A DNA stretch of 64,000 bases from Clostridiaceae bacterium (lineage in GTDB: Bacteria > Bacillota > Clostridia > Clostridiales > Clostridiaceae), in assembly GCA_902363375.1 (NCBI GenBank), contig CABIZX010000001.1, forward strand, positions 496,001 through 560,000, given 5' to 3'. This document shows positions 45,675 to 55,302 of this stretch, piece after piece. Both the position numbers and the translations under genes were made by a program. The stretch's first letter is position 1; every line of letters begins with the position of its first letter. A model generated the notes under the pieces. The model was not told the DNA's origin, did not search any database, and saw only the letters and a list, made by a program, of their open reading frames with translations.

Positions 45675-45702
45675 ACTTTTCTTCTTAAGCAAACATATTA
45701 TA
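45675..45702 (+). promoter_or_regulatory. SigK-type promoter before sigK
   Basis: AC at 45675-45676, 17-nt spacer, CATATTATA at 45694-45702. This fits the SigK consensus AC-N17-CATANNNTA exactly, 29 nt before the start codon. It suggests that sigK drives its own transcription in the late mother cell, with SigE starting it. Confidence 0.6.
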
Positions 45703-45730
45703 ATAATAAGCACTATTAGGGGGAGCATAA

Positions 45731-46435
45731 ATGTTTTGCTTGAATTGGTTATTAAACGTAATTAGTGAATATGCCTTACTCACAGGATATGTTTCGGGAA
45801 ATAACTCTTTTCCACAACCACTTACAGAAGTAGAAGAAAAGGAATATTTACAAAGATTAAAAGATGGAGATCCAGAAGCTAAGGGTGTCTTAGTTGAGAG
45901 AAATCTAAGATTAGTAGCACATATAGTAAAAAAATATTCATTTCCTGGGAAAGAAGTAGATGATTTGATATCCATAGGAACCGTGGGACTAATTAAAGCT
46001 ATAGATTCATTCGATATGGATAAGGGAACTAGATTAGCAACTTATGCTGCAAGATGTATAGAAAATGAGATTCTTATGCTAATAAGAAATAATAAGAAAA
46101 TTAAAAGTGAAGTTTATCTACAGGACCCAATTGGATTGGATAAAGAAGGAAATGAAATATCACTTATGGACATATTAAGTAGTGATAAAGATTCTATTTT
46201 AGAAGTAGTAGAAAATAAAATACAAGTGAAAAAGCTATATTTCATATTAGAAACATGCCTTCAAGAAAGAGAAAAAAAGATAATAGAAATGAGATATGGG
46301 TTAATAGATGGAAAACCCAAAACTCAAAGAGAAATAGCTTTAATATTAGGAATATCGAGGTCATATGTATCTAGAATAGAAAAAAGAGCATTAAAGAAAT
46401 TACTTAAGGAATTAAATTTTGGTGAAGTTCAGTAA
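45731..46435 (+). CDS. sigK: RNA polymerase sigma factor SigK, uninterrupted
   Basis: 234 residues. Region 2 with DLISIGTVGLIKAIDSFD, region 4 with REIALILGISRSYVSRIEKRALKKL. The N-terminal ~20 residues are hydrophobic (CLNWLLNVISEYALL) before GNNSFPQPLT, matching the membrane-tethering pro-sequence that is removed in the mother cell. The gene is whole; there is no skin-type element splitting it, unlike in B. subtilis or C. difficile. Directs late mother-cell genes (coat, spore release). GGGGGAG ribosome binding site. Confidence 0.94.
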   Translation: MFCLNWLLNVISEYALLTGYVSGNNSFPQPLTEVEEKEYLQRLKDGDPEAKGVLVERNLRLVAHIVKKYSFPGKEVDDLISIGTVGLIKAIDSFDMDKGTRLATYAARCIENEILMLIRNNKKIKSEVYLQDPIGLDKEGNEISLMDILSSDKDSILEVVENKIQVKKLYFILETCLQEREKKIIEMRYGLIDGKPKTQREIALILGISRSYVSRIEKRALKKLLKELNFGEVQ

Positions 46436-46486
46436 CATATCTTAATCTAATAGCTACTATACAACTATTTTTATCCATGAATATAT

Positions 46487-46540
46487 TGATATGTATTAAT
46501 TCATAAATAGAGTGTGAATTAATACATATCATATTTTAAT
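46487..46540 (+). terminator. terminator after sigK
   Basis: 17-bp perfect stem, 46487-46503 (TGATATGTATTAATTCA) with 46515-46531, then TATTTTAATTT. The rest of the gap to pilT (46541-46742) shows no gene. Confidence 0.75.
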
Positions 46541-46742
46541 TTAGGCAGGTAGTTTATTTTTAAAGTTGTAATAAATTACATATAGGTATTAACATAAAAA
46601 ATTATTGCAATTATATGCATTGATAAATGAATAGAATTTATAGTAAACTTTAAATATACATATAATTAAAAATATATATGATTCAAAATATAACAATATA
46701 AATATAAATTTATTGACTTTGTTATATGTAAGGAGATAATAA

Positions 46743-47741
46743 ATGGAATTAAAGACGCTTTTAAAATACGTAGTTGAGAATGGAGGTTCAGACTTACATT
46801 TATCTGTAGGAGCACCTCCAATTCAAAGAAAACATGGAGAATTAATAAATATAATAGAAGAAACTTTATCTAAAGATGAAGTTACAGAATATAGTAGGGA
46901 GATTCTTGGAGAAGATTACTTAATATATAATAAAGTAGGTGAAATGGATAAACTATATACCTTGCCAGAAGTAGGAAGATATAGGGTCAATATATATAAA
47001 GAGAGGGGTTTTGATACTATTGCAATTAGAGTAGTACCTGTAGAGATTCCAAGCTTAGAGAGTTTAAATATGCCTGAAATTATAAGAGAGTTTACGAATA
47101 AAAAGGACGGATTAATTCTTATAACAGGCCCTACAGGAAGTGGAAAGAGTACTACTATGGCTGCTATGATTAATGAGATAAATGAAAATAAAAAAACTCA
47201 TATTGTAACCTTAGAGGATCCTATAGAATACCTACATAGTCATAAAAAATCTTTGATAAATCAAAGAGAAATAGGAAGAGATACTGAAGGTTATGATAGT
47301 GGATTAAGAGCAATACTTAGAGAGGATCCAGATGTAATCTTAGTGGGAGAAATAAGAGACTTGGAAACAATGTCTGCGGTACTACTTGCTGCAGAAACAG
47401 GACATCTTGTTATTTCTACATTGCATACTATAAGTGCATATAAAACCATTGATAGAATTATAAATTATTTTCCTGCTGAACAGCAGTTGCGAATAAGAAA
47501 TCAGCTTTCTACAGTGTTAAAGGGAATTGTGTGCCAAAGGTTATTTAAAAAGGTGGATGGTAGTGGTAGATTGGCTGCTCTTGAAGTGATGGTAAATACG
47601 CCAGCGGTTCAAAATTTAATTCGAGAAGGAAAAATACATCAAATACCATCAATTATGGAGACTTCATCAAGATATGGTATGCAAACCATGGAAATGGCTA
47701 TAAATAAAATAAATAGATATATTGATAAGGAAGAGTTATAA
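46743..47741 (+). CDS. pilT: type IV pilus retraction ATPase PilT
   Basis: 332 residues. N-terminal PAS-like part (GGSDLHLSVGAPP), then the ATPase with Walker A GPTGSGKST, the Asp box (VTLEDPIEYLH), Walker B (ILVGEIRD) and the His box (TGHLVISTLHT). Powers pilus retraction and gliding. No other pilus gene lies nearby, so the assembly genes must be elsewhere. This position, between sigK and ftsA, is shared with other clostridia as far as I recall. Confidence 0.92.
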   Translation: MELKTLLKYVVENGGSDLHLSVGAPPIQRKHGELINIIEETLSKDEVTEYSREILGEDYLIYNKVGEMDKLYTLPEVGRYRVNIYKERGFDTIAIRVVPVEIPSLESLNMPEIIREFTNKKDGLILITGPTGSGKSTTMAAMINEINENKKTHIVTLEDPIEYLHSHKKSLINQREIGRDTEGYDSGLRAILREDPDVILVGEIRDLETMSAVLLAAETGHLVISTLHTISAYKTIDRIINYFPAEQQLRIRNQLSTVLKGIVCQRLFKKVDGSGRLAALEVMVNTPAVQNLIREGKIHQIPSIMETSSRYGMQTMEMAINKINRYIDKEEL

Positions 47742-48079
47742 AACTATTCCTTTTATATTGATGAAAACCTACAATATCAATGGAATGAGGAATTTAGCTA
47801 TTGTGTTTTTTAAAATTAAGTTTTATACTATATATAGAATATAAATGATTTAATGGTATATTTATATTCTATTAGGAGTTTTCACTAATATGAATTTATT
47901 TATACAAAGAGTACGTATTTGATTCTTACTAAGAAACCATAGTCATGGCAATCTTAGTATATAATGAATTTATTCTGAAAATATTCTTTTATTTTGAAGG
48001 AATTTAAACTTTTATGTTGAATATACCTTTTGTACACTGTAAACTTCTTAGGAAGTATAATGTGGGAGGAATATGATAA
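47742..48079. other. intergenic gap, no gene seen
   Basis: 338 nt between pilT and ftsA. Right after pilT an imperfect hairpin (ATTCCTTTTATATTGAT against ATATCAATggaatgaGGAAT) may end pilT transcripts. No frame with a ribosome binding site was seen in the rest; it should hold the ftsA promoter. Confidence 0.4.
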
Positions 48080-49339
48080 ATGAATGATTACATTGTTGGA
48101 ATAGATATAAGTTCTTCAAAGGTATGTGGAGTAGTTGGAAGATTAGACCAAGAAAATAAAATACAGATAGCTGGAATTACTACTTCTGATTATGAAGGAG
48201 TTAAAGATAATGTAATATTGGATGAAAAGGATATTTCCTACATAGTGCGTAATGTAATAGAGCGTTTAAAGGAAATTGTAAATTCACCATTAGAAGAAGC
48301 GTATGTATCTGTACCCATTTCCTTATGTGAAATAGTAAAGACTAAAGGGGTTTTATCATTTCAAGAAACAAAGGAAATCACCTATGAAGACATATTAAAC
48401 GTAGGTGAGGTTGCAAAGTTTTGTGTTAATAAAGAACAAGAAATTGTACAAGTTGATATTGAAGAATACATAGTTGATTCTGTAAAGAACATTACTAATC
48501 CGTTGGGCATGAAAGGAAAAGTACTTGAATCAGAAGGTAATGCATTTATATTAGGTAAAAGATATGTTGATGGATATAGAAGATGTTTACAAGAGGCTGG
48601 AATTGAGATAAAAGGATGGATAGTAAATGCTATAGGTATAGGCAAGGATGTAGTTGAAGACTTTGAACTTGCTAAAGGTGTAGCAGTTATTGACGTTGGA
48701 AGTTCTAATATGGAAGTTACAGTTTTTAAGAATAATAGATTTTTAGATTGCTTTTCCGTACCTTTAGGTGGTAAAAATATCACGAATGATATTTCTATCT
48801 GTTTAAAGCTACCATTGCAGGATAGTGAAAGATTAAAATTTAAGTGTAATACTTTGTTAAAAGAGAATTCCGTAGGAAATCATAAAATAAAGGTTAGCAC
48901 TGACGAAAACAATGTAGTTGAGGTTAACTATGAAATGTTAGTGGATATAATATGTGAAAGAGTTAAGGAATTACTTGAAATAATAAGTAGGCACATTGAA
49001 AAAGAACGACTTAGTGATCAAATTGGCAGTTTCGTAATTGTTGGAGGAGGAATATCTCTATTTAGAGACATTACAACTATAGCTTCGAAATTATTAGGAA
49101 AGCCAGTTAGAATAGGTGTTCCAAACTATGTTGGAGCAGCAAATCCAATATATTCTACAGCTACAGGAATTATAAGAGATGTTTTAAGTAAGGAACAGCT
49201 TTTTAGTAAGAATGAAAGTTGCTGTAAAAGTGATAATGAAGAATTAAGTAGTAGCAATAATAGAAACAAAGAAAATAAGATTATGACAAGACTAAAGGGA
49301 ATTCTAAAGAGTTTTTCTAATGAGGAGGTAATAAAGTGA
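48080..49339 (+). CDS. ftsA: cell division protein FtsA
   Basis: 419 residues, actin-like fold: phosphate loop [15 protein letters not shown], the 1C-type insertion (residues ~85-170), [14 protein letters not shown] (phosphate 2) and [11 protein letters not shown] (adenosine). The C-terminal tail ends with a short amphipathic helix ([10 protein letters not shown]) that would bind the membrane. FtsA anchors FtsZ. Its stop overlaps the ftsZ GTG start (GTGA), a coupling typical for the pair. A Cys/Ser/Asn-rich linker ([17 protein letters not shown]) precedes the tail. Confidence 0.88.
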   Translation: MNDYIVGIDISSSKVCGVVGRLDQENKIQIAGITTSDYEGVKDNVILDEKDISYIVRNVIERLKEIVNSPLEEAYVSVPISLCEIVKTKGVLSFQETKEITYEDILNVGEVAKFCVNKEQEIVQVDIEEYIVDSVKNITNPLGMKGKVLESEGNAFILGKRYVDGYRRCLQEAGIEIKGWIVNAIGIGKDVVEDFELAKGVAVIDVGSSNMEVTVFKNNRFLDCFSVPLGGKNITNDISICLKLPLQDSERLKFKCNTLLKENSVGNHKIKVSTDENNVVEVNYEMLVDIICERVKELLEIISRHIEKERLSDQIGSFVIVGGGISLFRDITTIASKLLGKPVRIGVPNYVGAANPIYSTATGIIRDVLSKEQLFSKNESCCKSDNEELSSSNNRNKENKIMTRLKGILKSFSNEEVIK

Positions 49340-50448
49340 TTGATTTCGATGTTCAAAATGAAGATTTATGCAAAATTAAAGTTGTAGGTTGTGGTGGCGG
49401 TGGAAACAACGCTGTAAATAGAATGATTGAAGAAGGTCTTAAAAATGTTGAGTTTATAGGTATTAATACAGATAAGCAAGCGTTATATTTATCAAAGGCT
49501 GAATTTAAAATTCAATTAGGAGACAAGCTTACTAGAGGGCTAGGAGCAGGCGCTAATCCGGAGATTGGTAGAAAAGCTGCAGAAGAAAGTAAAGAAGAGA
49601 TAATCGAAGCTTTAAAAGGTGCAGATATGGTATTCGTTACCTGTGGAATGGGTGGCGGAACTGGTACAGGAGCTGCACCAGTAGTGGCAGAAATAGCAAA
49701 ATCTATGGGGATTTTAACAGTAGGTGTTGTAACTAAGCCATTTCCATTTGAAGGAAGAAAAAGAATGATTCATGCAGAAGCCGGAATTAAAGCTTTAAAG
49801 GAATCAGTTGATACTTTAGTTACTATTCCAAATGAGAGGCTACTATCTCTTGTAGATAAGAAGACTACTCTTGTAGAATCCTTTAGAAAAGCAGATGATG
49901 TTTTAAAGCAAGGTGTACAAGGTATATCTGACCTAATAACTATACCAGGATTAATTAATCTTGACTTTGCAGATATTAGTACTATCATGGTAAATAAAGG
50001 ACTTGCTCATATGGGTGTAGGTGTTGGAACTGGTGATAATAGGGCACAAGATGCTGCAAGAGAAGCAATAGCAAGTCCTCTTTTAGAAACTTCAATTATA
50101 GGTGCTACTGGAGTACTTTTAAATGTTACTGGTGGTTCTGATTTATCTCTATTAGAAATTAATGAGGCAGCACAAATAGTACAAGAGGAAGCTGACCCAG
50201 ATGCAAATATTATATTTGGTGCTGTAATTGATGAAAGCTTAAATGATGAAATTAGAATAACAGTTATTGCTACAGGATTTGATAGTGAAAAAACAAAAAT
50301 GGAGAGCGAAATCGGATTTGACTCTATTAAGAGTCAAAGTGCTAAGTCAGAGGTGGCTGCAACACAATCAAATGATTCTACACCATCTAGAAGAGATCAA
50401 GAGGAAGACTTTACAGTTCCTACATGGCTTAGAAAAAATATGAGATAG
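49336..50448 (+). CDS. ftsZ: cell division protein FtsZ
   Basis: 370 residues from GTG 49336, GAGGAGGT upstream. Tubulin-like GTPase: [13 protein letters not shown], the GTP signature [12 protein letters not shown], and the T7 loop (NLDFADI). The C-terminal peptide [11 protein letters not shown] is the partner-binding tail that contacts FtsA and SepF. Forms the ring for vegetative and, in sporulation, polar division. Ends before a strong terminator. Confidence 0.97.
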   Translation: MIDFDVQNEDLCKIKVVGCGGGGNNAVNRMIEEGLKNVEFIGINTDKQALYLSKAEFKIQLGDKLTRGLGAGANPEIGRKAAEESKEEIIEALKGADMVFVTCGMGGGTGTGAAPVVAEIAKSMGILTVGVVTKPFPFEGRKRMIHAEAGIKALKESVDTLVTIPNERLLSLVDKKTTLVESFRKADDVLKQGVQGISDLITIPGLINLDFADISTIMVNKGLAHMGVGVGTGDNRAQDAAREAIASPLLETSIIGATGVLLNVTGGSDLSLLEINEAAQIVQEEADPDANIIFGAVIDESLNDEIRITVIATGFDSEKTKMESEIGFDSIKSQSAKSEVAATQSNDSTPSRRDQEEDFTVPTWLRKNMR

Positions 50449-50459
50449 ATTATTATTTA

Positions 50460-50489
50460 TAAGAGTGCATTTTAATGTACTCTTTTTTT
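50460..50489 (+). terminator. terminator after ftsZ
   Basis: AAGAGTGCAT and ATGTACTCTT arms, then a run of T. Confidence 0.85.
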
Positions 50490-50606
50490 ATTTGCTCATA
50501 ATTTCGTGTAGAAACTTTTAAAAACATATTATTTAATGCACTTTTGAAAAATAAATCGTAAAATGACATAATTTTCTAGTAATAATATGAATTTTTACAA
50601 TAGGAT

Positions 50607-50635
50607 TTTACAAATTTTACTATAGCTAATATATA
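50607..50635 (+). promoter_or_regulatory. possible spoIIGA promoter
   Basis: TTTACA (50607-50612), 17-nt spacer, TATATA (50630-50635), 27 nt before spoIIGA. In Bacillus this operon is switched on by Spo0A; no clear TGTCGAA box was seen. Confidence 0.35.
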
Positions 50636-50661
50636 TAATAATACCTAAGGGGGTAAAGAAA

Positions 50662-51465
50662 ATGGTAGTGTATTTGGATATACTCTTATTGGAGAATTTT
50701 TTAGTAAACTTATTTTTATTAACAATAACTATGCAAACAATCAAAAAGAAAATTTCAATGGGAAGACAAATATTAAGTTCAGTTATTGGTACTTCATATG
50801 TTCTAACCTTAGTTATTCCTAAGTTGCAGCTATTTGCATCCACACCGTTTAAAATTTTAGTTGCAGCAATGATGGTATTAATTACAATTAGTGATAAAAG
50901 CATTATTGAAATATTGAAGGCTACAGGTATATTTATATTATATTCTATACTTCTTGCAGGAATGGCTTTTTACTTAGCTATAAAAGATAATCCATCTTTA
51001 TCGCCAAATGCTATGATATATAGTTTTTCATATAAGAATCTTATATTAGCTTTTATGATTATATATATATTAATTTATAAATTAATAGTTTATGTGAAAG
51101 AGCGAAAAATATTAACTAGCTATGTGTATAATACAGAAATATGTATAGATAATGCTAAAACTATGATAAAAGCTTTTTTAGATACGGGAAATGAACTTCG
51201 AGAACCAGCAACAAATTTACCAGTAGTAATTGTGGAAAGGGAGTTTTTTAAGAATTTAAACTTAAAAAGCCATGATATATATAATATCCCTTATTCTGTT
51301 GTTGATGGATATAATGGAAAACTAATTGGGATTAGGCCAGATAGTGTAAAGATTAACATTAATGGAGATTTAAAAGATAAAAATTTAATATTGGCATTTT
51401 CTGATAAAAAACTTAGCAAACATAATGATTATAATGGACTTTTACCGAGGGGGATTATAGAGTAG
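50662..51465 (+). CDS. spoIIGA: sporulation sigma-E processing peptidase SpoIIGA
   Basis: 267 residues. N-terminal half with five membrane helices (MVVYLDILLLENFLVNLFLL, and on to about residue 145), C-terminal half an aspartic-type protease with the catalytic Asp in AFLDTGNELREP. Cuts the pro-sequence off pro-SigE after the forespore signal protein SpoIIR appears. Lies 12 nt before sigE in the usual spoIIG operon. Ribosome binding site AAGGGGG. Confidence 0.94.
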   Translation: MVVYLDILLLENFLVNLFLLTITMQTIKKKISMGRQILSSVIGTSYVLTLVIPKLQLFASTPFKILVAAMMVLITISDKSIIEILKATGIFILYSILLAGMAFYLAIKDNPSLSPNAMIYSFSYKNLILAFMIIYILIYKLIVYVKERKILTSYVYNTEICIDNAKTMIKAFLDTGNELREPATNLPVVIVEREFFKNLNLKSHDIYNIPYSVVDGYNGKLIGIRPDSVKININGDLKDKNLILAFSDKKLSKHNDYNGLLPRGIIE

Positions 51466-51477
51466 GGGGGAATTTTT

Positions 51478-52218
51478 ATGAATAACGTGTTAAAAAAAAT
51501 TATAGAAATGAGGAATAGATTACAGAGTATATTAAGTAGATTTTTGAGCAAATTTAAAGGATTTGCAAAATCTATATACTACATAGGGGGAAATGATGCA
51601 TTACCACCACCATTGACAAAAGAAGAAGAAGAAGCTTTAGTGGGAAATTTAGAAATGGGAGATGAAGGCATAAGGTCTATTCTAATTGAACGTAATCTAA
51701 GGCTGGTAGTGTATATAGCTAGAAAGTTTGAAAATACTGGAGTAAATGTAGAAGATTTAATATCAGTAGGAACCATAGGACTTATAAAAGCTGTAAATAC
51801 CTTTGCACCAGAGAAAAAGATAAAATTAGCAACCTATTCTTCTCGTTGTATAGAAAATGAAATACTTATGTATTTAAGAAGAAATAATAAGATAAAAACG
51901 GAAATTTCATTCTATGAGCCATTAAATATAGATTGGGATGGAAATGAATTATTACTATCAGATATATTAGGTACTGATAGTAATGTAGTATACAATTATA
52001 TAGAAGAAGAAGTAGATAAACAACTTCTTGGGATTGCTATGAATAAATTAAATAGTCGTGAAAAAGAAATAATAGAATTAAGATTTGGTTTAAATGGGGT
52101 TACAGAAAGGACTCAAAAGGAAGTAGCTGATATGCTTGGTATATCTCAGTCCTACATCTCTAGACTAGAAAAAAGAATAATAAACAGGCTTAAAAAAGAA
52201 ATTAATAAAATGTTATAA
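51478..52218 (+). CDS. sigE: RNA polymerase sigma factor SigE (pro-form)
   Basis: 246 residues. Basic, amphipathic pro-sequence (residues 1-~30) ending before [19 protein letters not shown], then region 2 ([17 protein letters not shown]) and region 4 ([20 protein letters not shown]). First mother-cell-specific sigma factor; activated by SpoIIGA encoded directly upstream. GGGGGG ribosome binding site. Region 2 is very like that of SigK. Confidence 0.95.
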   Translation: MNNVLKKIIEMRNRLQSILSRFLSKFKGFAKSIYYIGGNDALPPPLTKEEEEALVGNLEMGDEGIRSILIERNLRLVVYIARKFENTGVNVEDLISVGTIGLIKAVNTFAPEKKIKLATYSSRCIENEILMYLRRNNKIKTEISFYEPLNIDWDGNELLLSDILGTDSNVVYNYIEEEVDKQLLGIAMNKLNSREKEIIELRFGLNGVTERTQKEVADMLGISQSYISRLEKRIINRLKKEINKML

Positions 52219-52229
52219 GGTTGTCTTTA

Positions 52230-52258
52230 GTATAAAAAAGTTGCATTCGGAGATAATT
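52230..52258 (+). promoter_or_regulatory. SigF-type promoter before sigG
   Basis: GTATA (52230-52234), 14-nt spacer, GGAGATAATT (52249-52258), close to SigF consensus (GYATA and GGNRANANTW, usual spacer 15-16). It lies between sigE and sigG, so sigG would have its own forespore promoter besides read-through. Confidence 0.5.
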
Positions 52259-52291
52259 TTAATGTAATTATTCTGAAGGGAATGAGACCTT

Positions 52292-53065
52292 ATGATGATT
52301 AATAAAGTGGAAATTTGTGGAGTGAATACTTCAAAACTACCTGTATTAAAAGAAAAGGAAATGAGAGAATTACTGATCAAAATAAAGCAGGGAGATAAGG
52401 GCTGTAGAGAAGACTTTATAAAAGGAAATCTGAGATTAGTGTTAAGTGTAATTCAAAGATTTAACAACAGAGGGGAAAATGTAGATGACTTATTTCAAGT
52501 AGGTTGTATAGGGCTTATGAAGGCCATAGACAATTTTGATTTAAGTCAAAATGTAAGATTTTCCACTTATGCAGTACCGATGATAATTGGAGAAATTAGA
52601 AGATACCTTCGGGATAATAACTCTATTAGAGTAAGCAGATCGTTAAGAGACATTGCTTATAAGGCATTACAAGTGAGGGATAAACTTGTTAATAAAGATA
52701 ACAAGGAACCAACCATCTCTCAAATTGCTAAGGAGCTAGAAATGCCTAAGGAAGAAGTCGTATTTGCATTGGATGCAATTCAAGATCCTATTTCATTATT
52801 TGAACCTATCTACCATGATGGTGGAGATGCCATATTTGTTATGGATCAAATTAGTGATAGCAAGAATTTAGATGATGGATGGCTTGAAAATATATCTATA
52901 AAGGAAGGTATGAAGAAGCTTACAGATAGAGAAAAGTTAATCTTAAATTTAAGATTTTTTCAAGGAAGAACCCAGATGGAGGTCGCCGATGAGATTGGAA
53001 TATCCCAAGCTCAGGTTTCAAGATTGGAGAAGACAGCACTTAAACATATGAGAAAGCACGTGTAA
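52292..53065 (+). CDS. sigG: RNA polymerase sigma factor SigG
   Basis: 257 residues with two ATGs at the start (52292 and 52295). Late forespore factor: N-terminal VEICGVNTSKLPVLK (the SpoIIAB/Gin-binding part in Bacillus), region 2 (DLFQVGCIGLMKAIDNFD), region 3 and region 4 (QMEVADEIGISQAQVSRLEK). Turns on forespore genes after engulfment. It stands 73 nt after sigE with a SigF-like promoter in the gap. Ribosome binding site GAAGGGAATGAG. Confidence 0.95.
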   Translation: MMINKVEICGVNTSKLPVLKEKEMRELLIKIKQGDKGCREDFIKGNLRLVLSVIQRFNNRGENVDDLFQVGCIGLMKAIDNFDLSQNVRFSTYAVPMIIGEIRRYLRDNNSIRVSRSLRDIAYKALQVRDKLVNKDNKEPTISQIAKELEMPKEEVVFALDAIQDPISLFEPIYHDGGDAIFVMDQISDSKNLDDGWLENISIKEGMKKLTDREKLILNLRFFQGRTQMEVADEIGISQAQVSRLEKTALKHMRKHV

Positions 53066-53189
53066 TATAATTACTTACAGGTAGGTAACTTAATTTAAAA
53101 GTAAAAATTAATTGCAATGGTTTAATATGGTTTATTCATATTATATTAAAGTTATATTGTAATGCAGTTAAAATTAAAATTTATGATTT

Positions 53190-53220
53190 AGCAAAAAAGA
53201 GCTTAGGCTCTTTTTGCTTT
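53190..53220 (+). terminator. terminator after sigG
   Basis: AGCAAAAAAGAGC and GCTCTTTTTGCTTT arms with a TTAG loop. Confidence 0.8.
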
Positions 53221-53575
53221 GTATAATATTATAGTTAAGAGATGTATATAGATACTTTAGAATAAGCCATATTATAACTAGCATAACTATCATGCATTAA
53301 TACTTTTATACGTATGTAAAAATATTGAATATATTAAAGATAAATATAATTTGATTAGTACACGGTTATTCTGTTAAAATAAGTTTGTACAAGTATATTT
53401 CATTTATATTAATATAATATATTAAATTGATTGAATAATATTGAAATATCTATCATAGAACTTGGTATAAGACTTGAAAAAACTTTCATGTCAATTACTA
53501 ATAGACAATAAATATCACCTAAATAAAGTTCATATAAATTAATTATATTACAAGATATTTTATAGGAGGATTTTC
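53221..53575. other. AT-rich gap before surE, no gene seen
   Basis: About 355 nt. No open frame with ribosome binding site; it should include the surE promoter. Confidence 0.4.
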
Positions 53576-54346
53576 ATGAAAATATTAATTACAAATGACG
53601 ATGGAATAAATGCTAGAGGAATAATTGAACTAGCAAGAGAAATATCTAGAAAGCATGAAGTTATAGTTGTAGCTCCAAGAGATCAAAAAAGTGCATCTAG
53701 TCATTCTATATCAATTCATAATCCAATAAAAATAAGAGAAGAGGTATTAAGTCAAGAATTTAAATCTTATAGCTTAGATGGAACACCAGCGGATTGTACA
53801 CAAGCTGGACTATCTTTAATCGGAGAAAATATAGATTTGGTTATCTCTGGGGTTAATAGAGGACTAAACTGTGGTACAGACATATTATATTCAGGAACAG
53901 TATCAGCTGCTATAGAAGGAGCCATATATAACGTTCCTTCAATTGCTATTTCTATGGAAGTTGATTGGTATAAGGAAGATGAAGATTATACAAAAGCTGT
54001 TAAGTGGACAAGTAAAATTATAGAAATAGCAGAAAAAAATTATTTAAGAAATAATGTAGTACTTAATGTTAACATTCCTAATAAAAAGGAAGAAGAAATT
54101 AAAGGAGTAAGGGTTTGTAAATTAGGAAAGTCTACATATAAAACAAATTATGTACTCATAGATGAAAATGAAGATAAAGTATACACCAAAAAAGGCGTTA
54201 GAAATGATATTGTAGAAAATGATTCTGATTTATATTTTTTATCAGAAGGCTATGTAACATTAACACCATTACATTTCGATTTTACTAACTTTAGGATATT
54301 AGACGAGGTAAAAAATATATTTGAAAATAAGATAGTGGAAGAATAA
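53576..54346 (+). CDS. surE: 5'/3'-nucleotidase SurE
   Basis: 256 residues. Metal-binding ILITNDDGINA, then APRDQKSASSH, SLDGTPADC and SGVNRGLNCG. Dephosphorylates nucleoside monophosphates in the cytosol; survival role known in E. coli. TAGGAGGA ribosome binding site. Not clearly co-transcribed with sporulation genes on either side, as terminators flank it. Confidence 0.93.
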   Translation: MKILITNDDGINARGIIELAREISRKHEVIVVAPRDQKSASSHSISIHNPIKIREEVLSQEFKSYSLDGTPADCTQAGLSLIGENIDLVISGVNRGLNCGTDILYSGTVSAAIEGAIYNVPSIAISMEVDWYKEDEDYTKAVKWTSKIIEIAEKNYLRNNVVLNVNIPNKKEEEIKGVRVCKLGKSTYKTNYVLIDENEDKVYTKKGVRNDIVENDSDLYFLSEGYVTLTPLHFDFTNFRILDEVKNIFENKIVEE

Positions 54347-54417
54347 AAGGCAAAAATAAAAAGAGATATAATTGAGGAGAAAATCTATAAAAAATGACAG
54401 TTAAATTACTTTAGTAT

Positions 54418-54441
54418 AAAAAAGAGCTTAGCTCTTTTTTT
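54418..54441 (+). terminator. terminator after surE
   Basis: AAAAAAGAGC and GCTCTTTTTT with TTA loop; T-run included. Confidence 0.85.
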
Positions 54442-54505
54442 ATGTTCTATATTATCCCAAAAAGAATATAGATAAAATGATATAAAGTTTAAGGGGGGAT
54501 TTTTT

Positions 54506-54763
54506 ATGGAGACATCAATGTTTGCAGTAAATAGTTTGAAAACAATGGAGATTATAGATATTAATACTGGTACTAAGCTTGGATATATAAAAGATTTTAA
54601 AGTGAATTGTGAAGAATATAAATTAGAAGCTATCATACTTCCAACACAGAAATCTGGATGGTTTTCAAAAAATGAGGATATAGAACTACCTTGGGATAGA
54701 ATAAAAAAAATTGGAGTGGATGTCATCCTTGTAGATGGAGAAGGAATAGTGGAAAATAATTAA
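54506..54763 (+). CDS. YlmC/YmxH-family sporulation protein (PRC-barrel)
   Basis: 85 residues; AAGGGGGG ribosome binding site. A single PRC-barrel: TMEIIDINTGTKLGYIKDFK, then KSGWFSKNEDIELPWDRIKKIGVDVILV, the pattern of YlmC/YmxH proteins. Family members are expressed in sporulation, often next to sigG; exact role unknown. It is the second PRC-barrel protein in the window, after 29548. Confidence 0.85.
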   Translation: METSMFAVNSLKTMEIIDINTGTKLGYIKDFKVNCEEYKLEAIILPTQKSGWFSKNEDIELPWDRIKKIGVDVILVDGEGIVENN

Positions 54764-54845
54764 TTGAAGAATTAATTATATACAAATAGTGAATACTTTG
54801 TGTATAATCGTAGTATAAACAGAAAACTAAGAGGATGTGATTATA

Positions 54846-55301
54846 TTGAAGTGTCCTTATTGCAATGGAGAGGAAAGTAAGGTTGTAGATTCTAGAGCAA
54901 CAGAAGATGATGAGGCAATTAGACGAAGAAGAGAATGTCTTAACTGTGGTAAAAGATATACTACTTATGAAAAAGTAGAAAACATACAGATATTTGTTAT
55001 TAAAAGGAATCTAACAAGAGAGGTATTTGACAGGGATAAGATTATAAGTGGGCTTATAAGAGCCTGTGAAAAGAGACCTGTATCAAGATTGGATATAGAG
55101 AACTTAGTTAATTCTATTGAGAAAAAATTAAACAATACTATGACAAGTGAAATAAGTTCTGAGGAAATAGGAGAATTAATATTGGAAAAGTTAAAAGATA
55201 TGGATGAAGTGGCTTATATAAGGTTTGCATCTGTATATAGAAAGTTTGATGATATTAATAGTTTTATAGAGGAGATAAAAGGATTAAGTGGTGAAAAATA
55301 A
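54846..55301 (+). CDS. nrdR: ribonucleotide reductase repressor NrdR
   Basis: 151 residues from TTG 54846 (LKCPYC read as MKCPYC; the GTG at 54837 is too close to GAGG). N-terminal zinc ribbon CPYC and CLNCG, basic DNA-binding stretch RRRRE, then the ATP-cone domain (VIKRNLTREVFDRDKI). Binds dATP/ATP and represses ribonucleotide reductase operons. Stop codon lies one base before the pgeF start. Confidence 0.94.
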   Translation: MKCPYCNGEESKVVDSRATEDDEAIRRRRECLNCGKRYTTYEKVENIQIFVIKRNLTREVFDRDKIISGLIRACEKRPVSRLDIENLVNSIEKKLNNTMTSEISSEEIGELILEKLKDMDEVAYIRFASVYRKFDDINSFIEEIKGLSGEK

Positions 55302-55302
55302 T

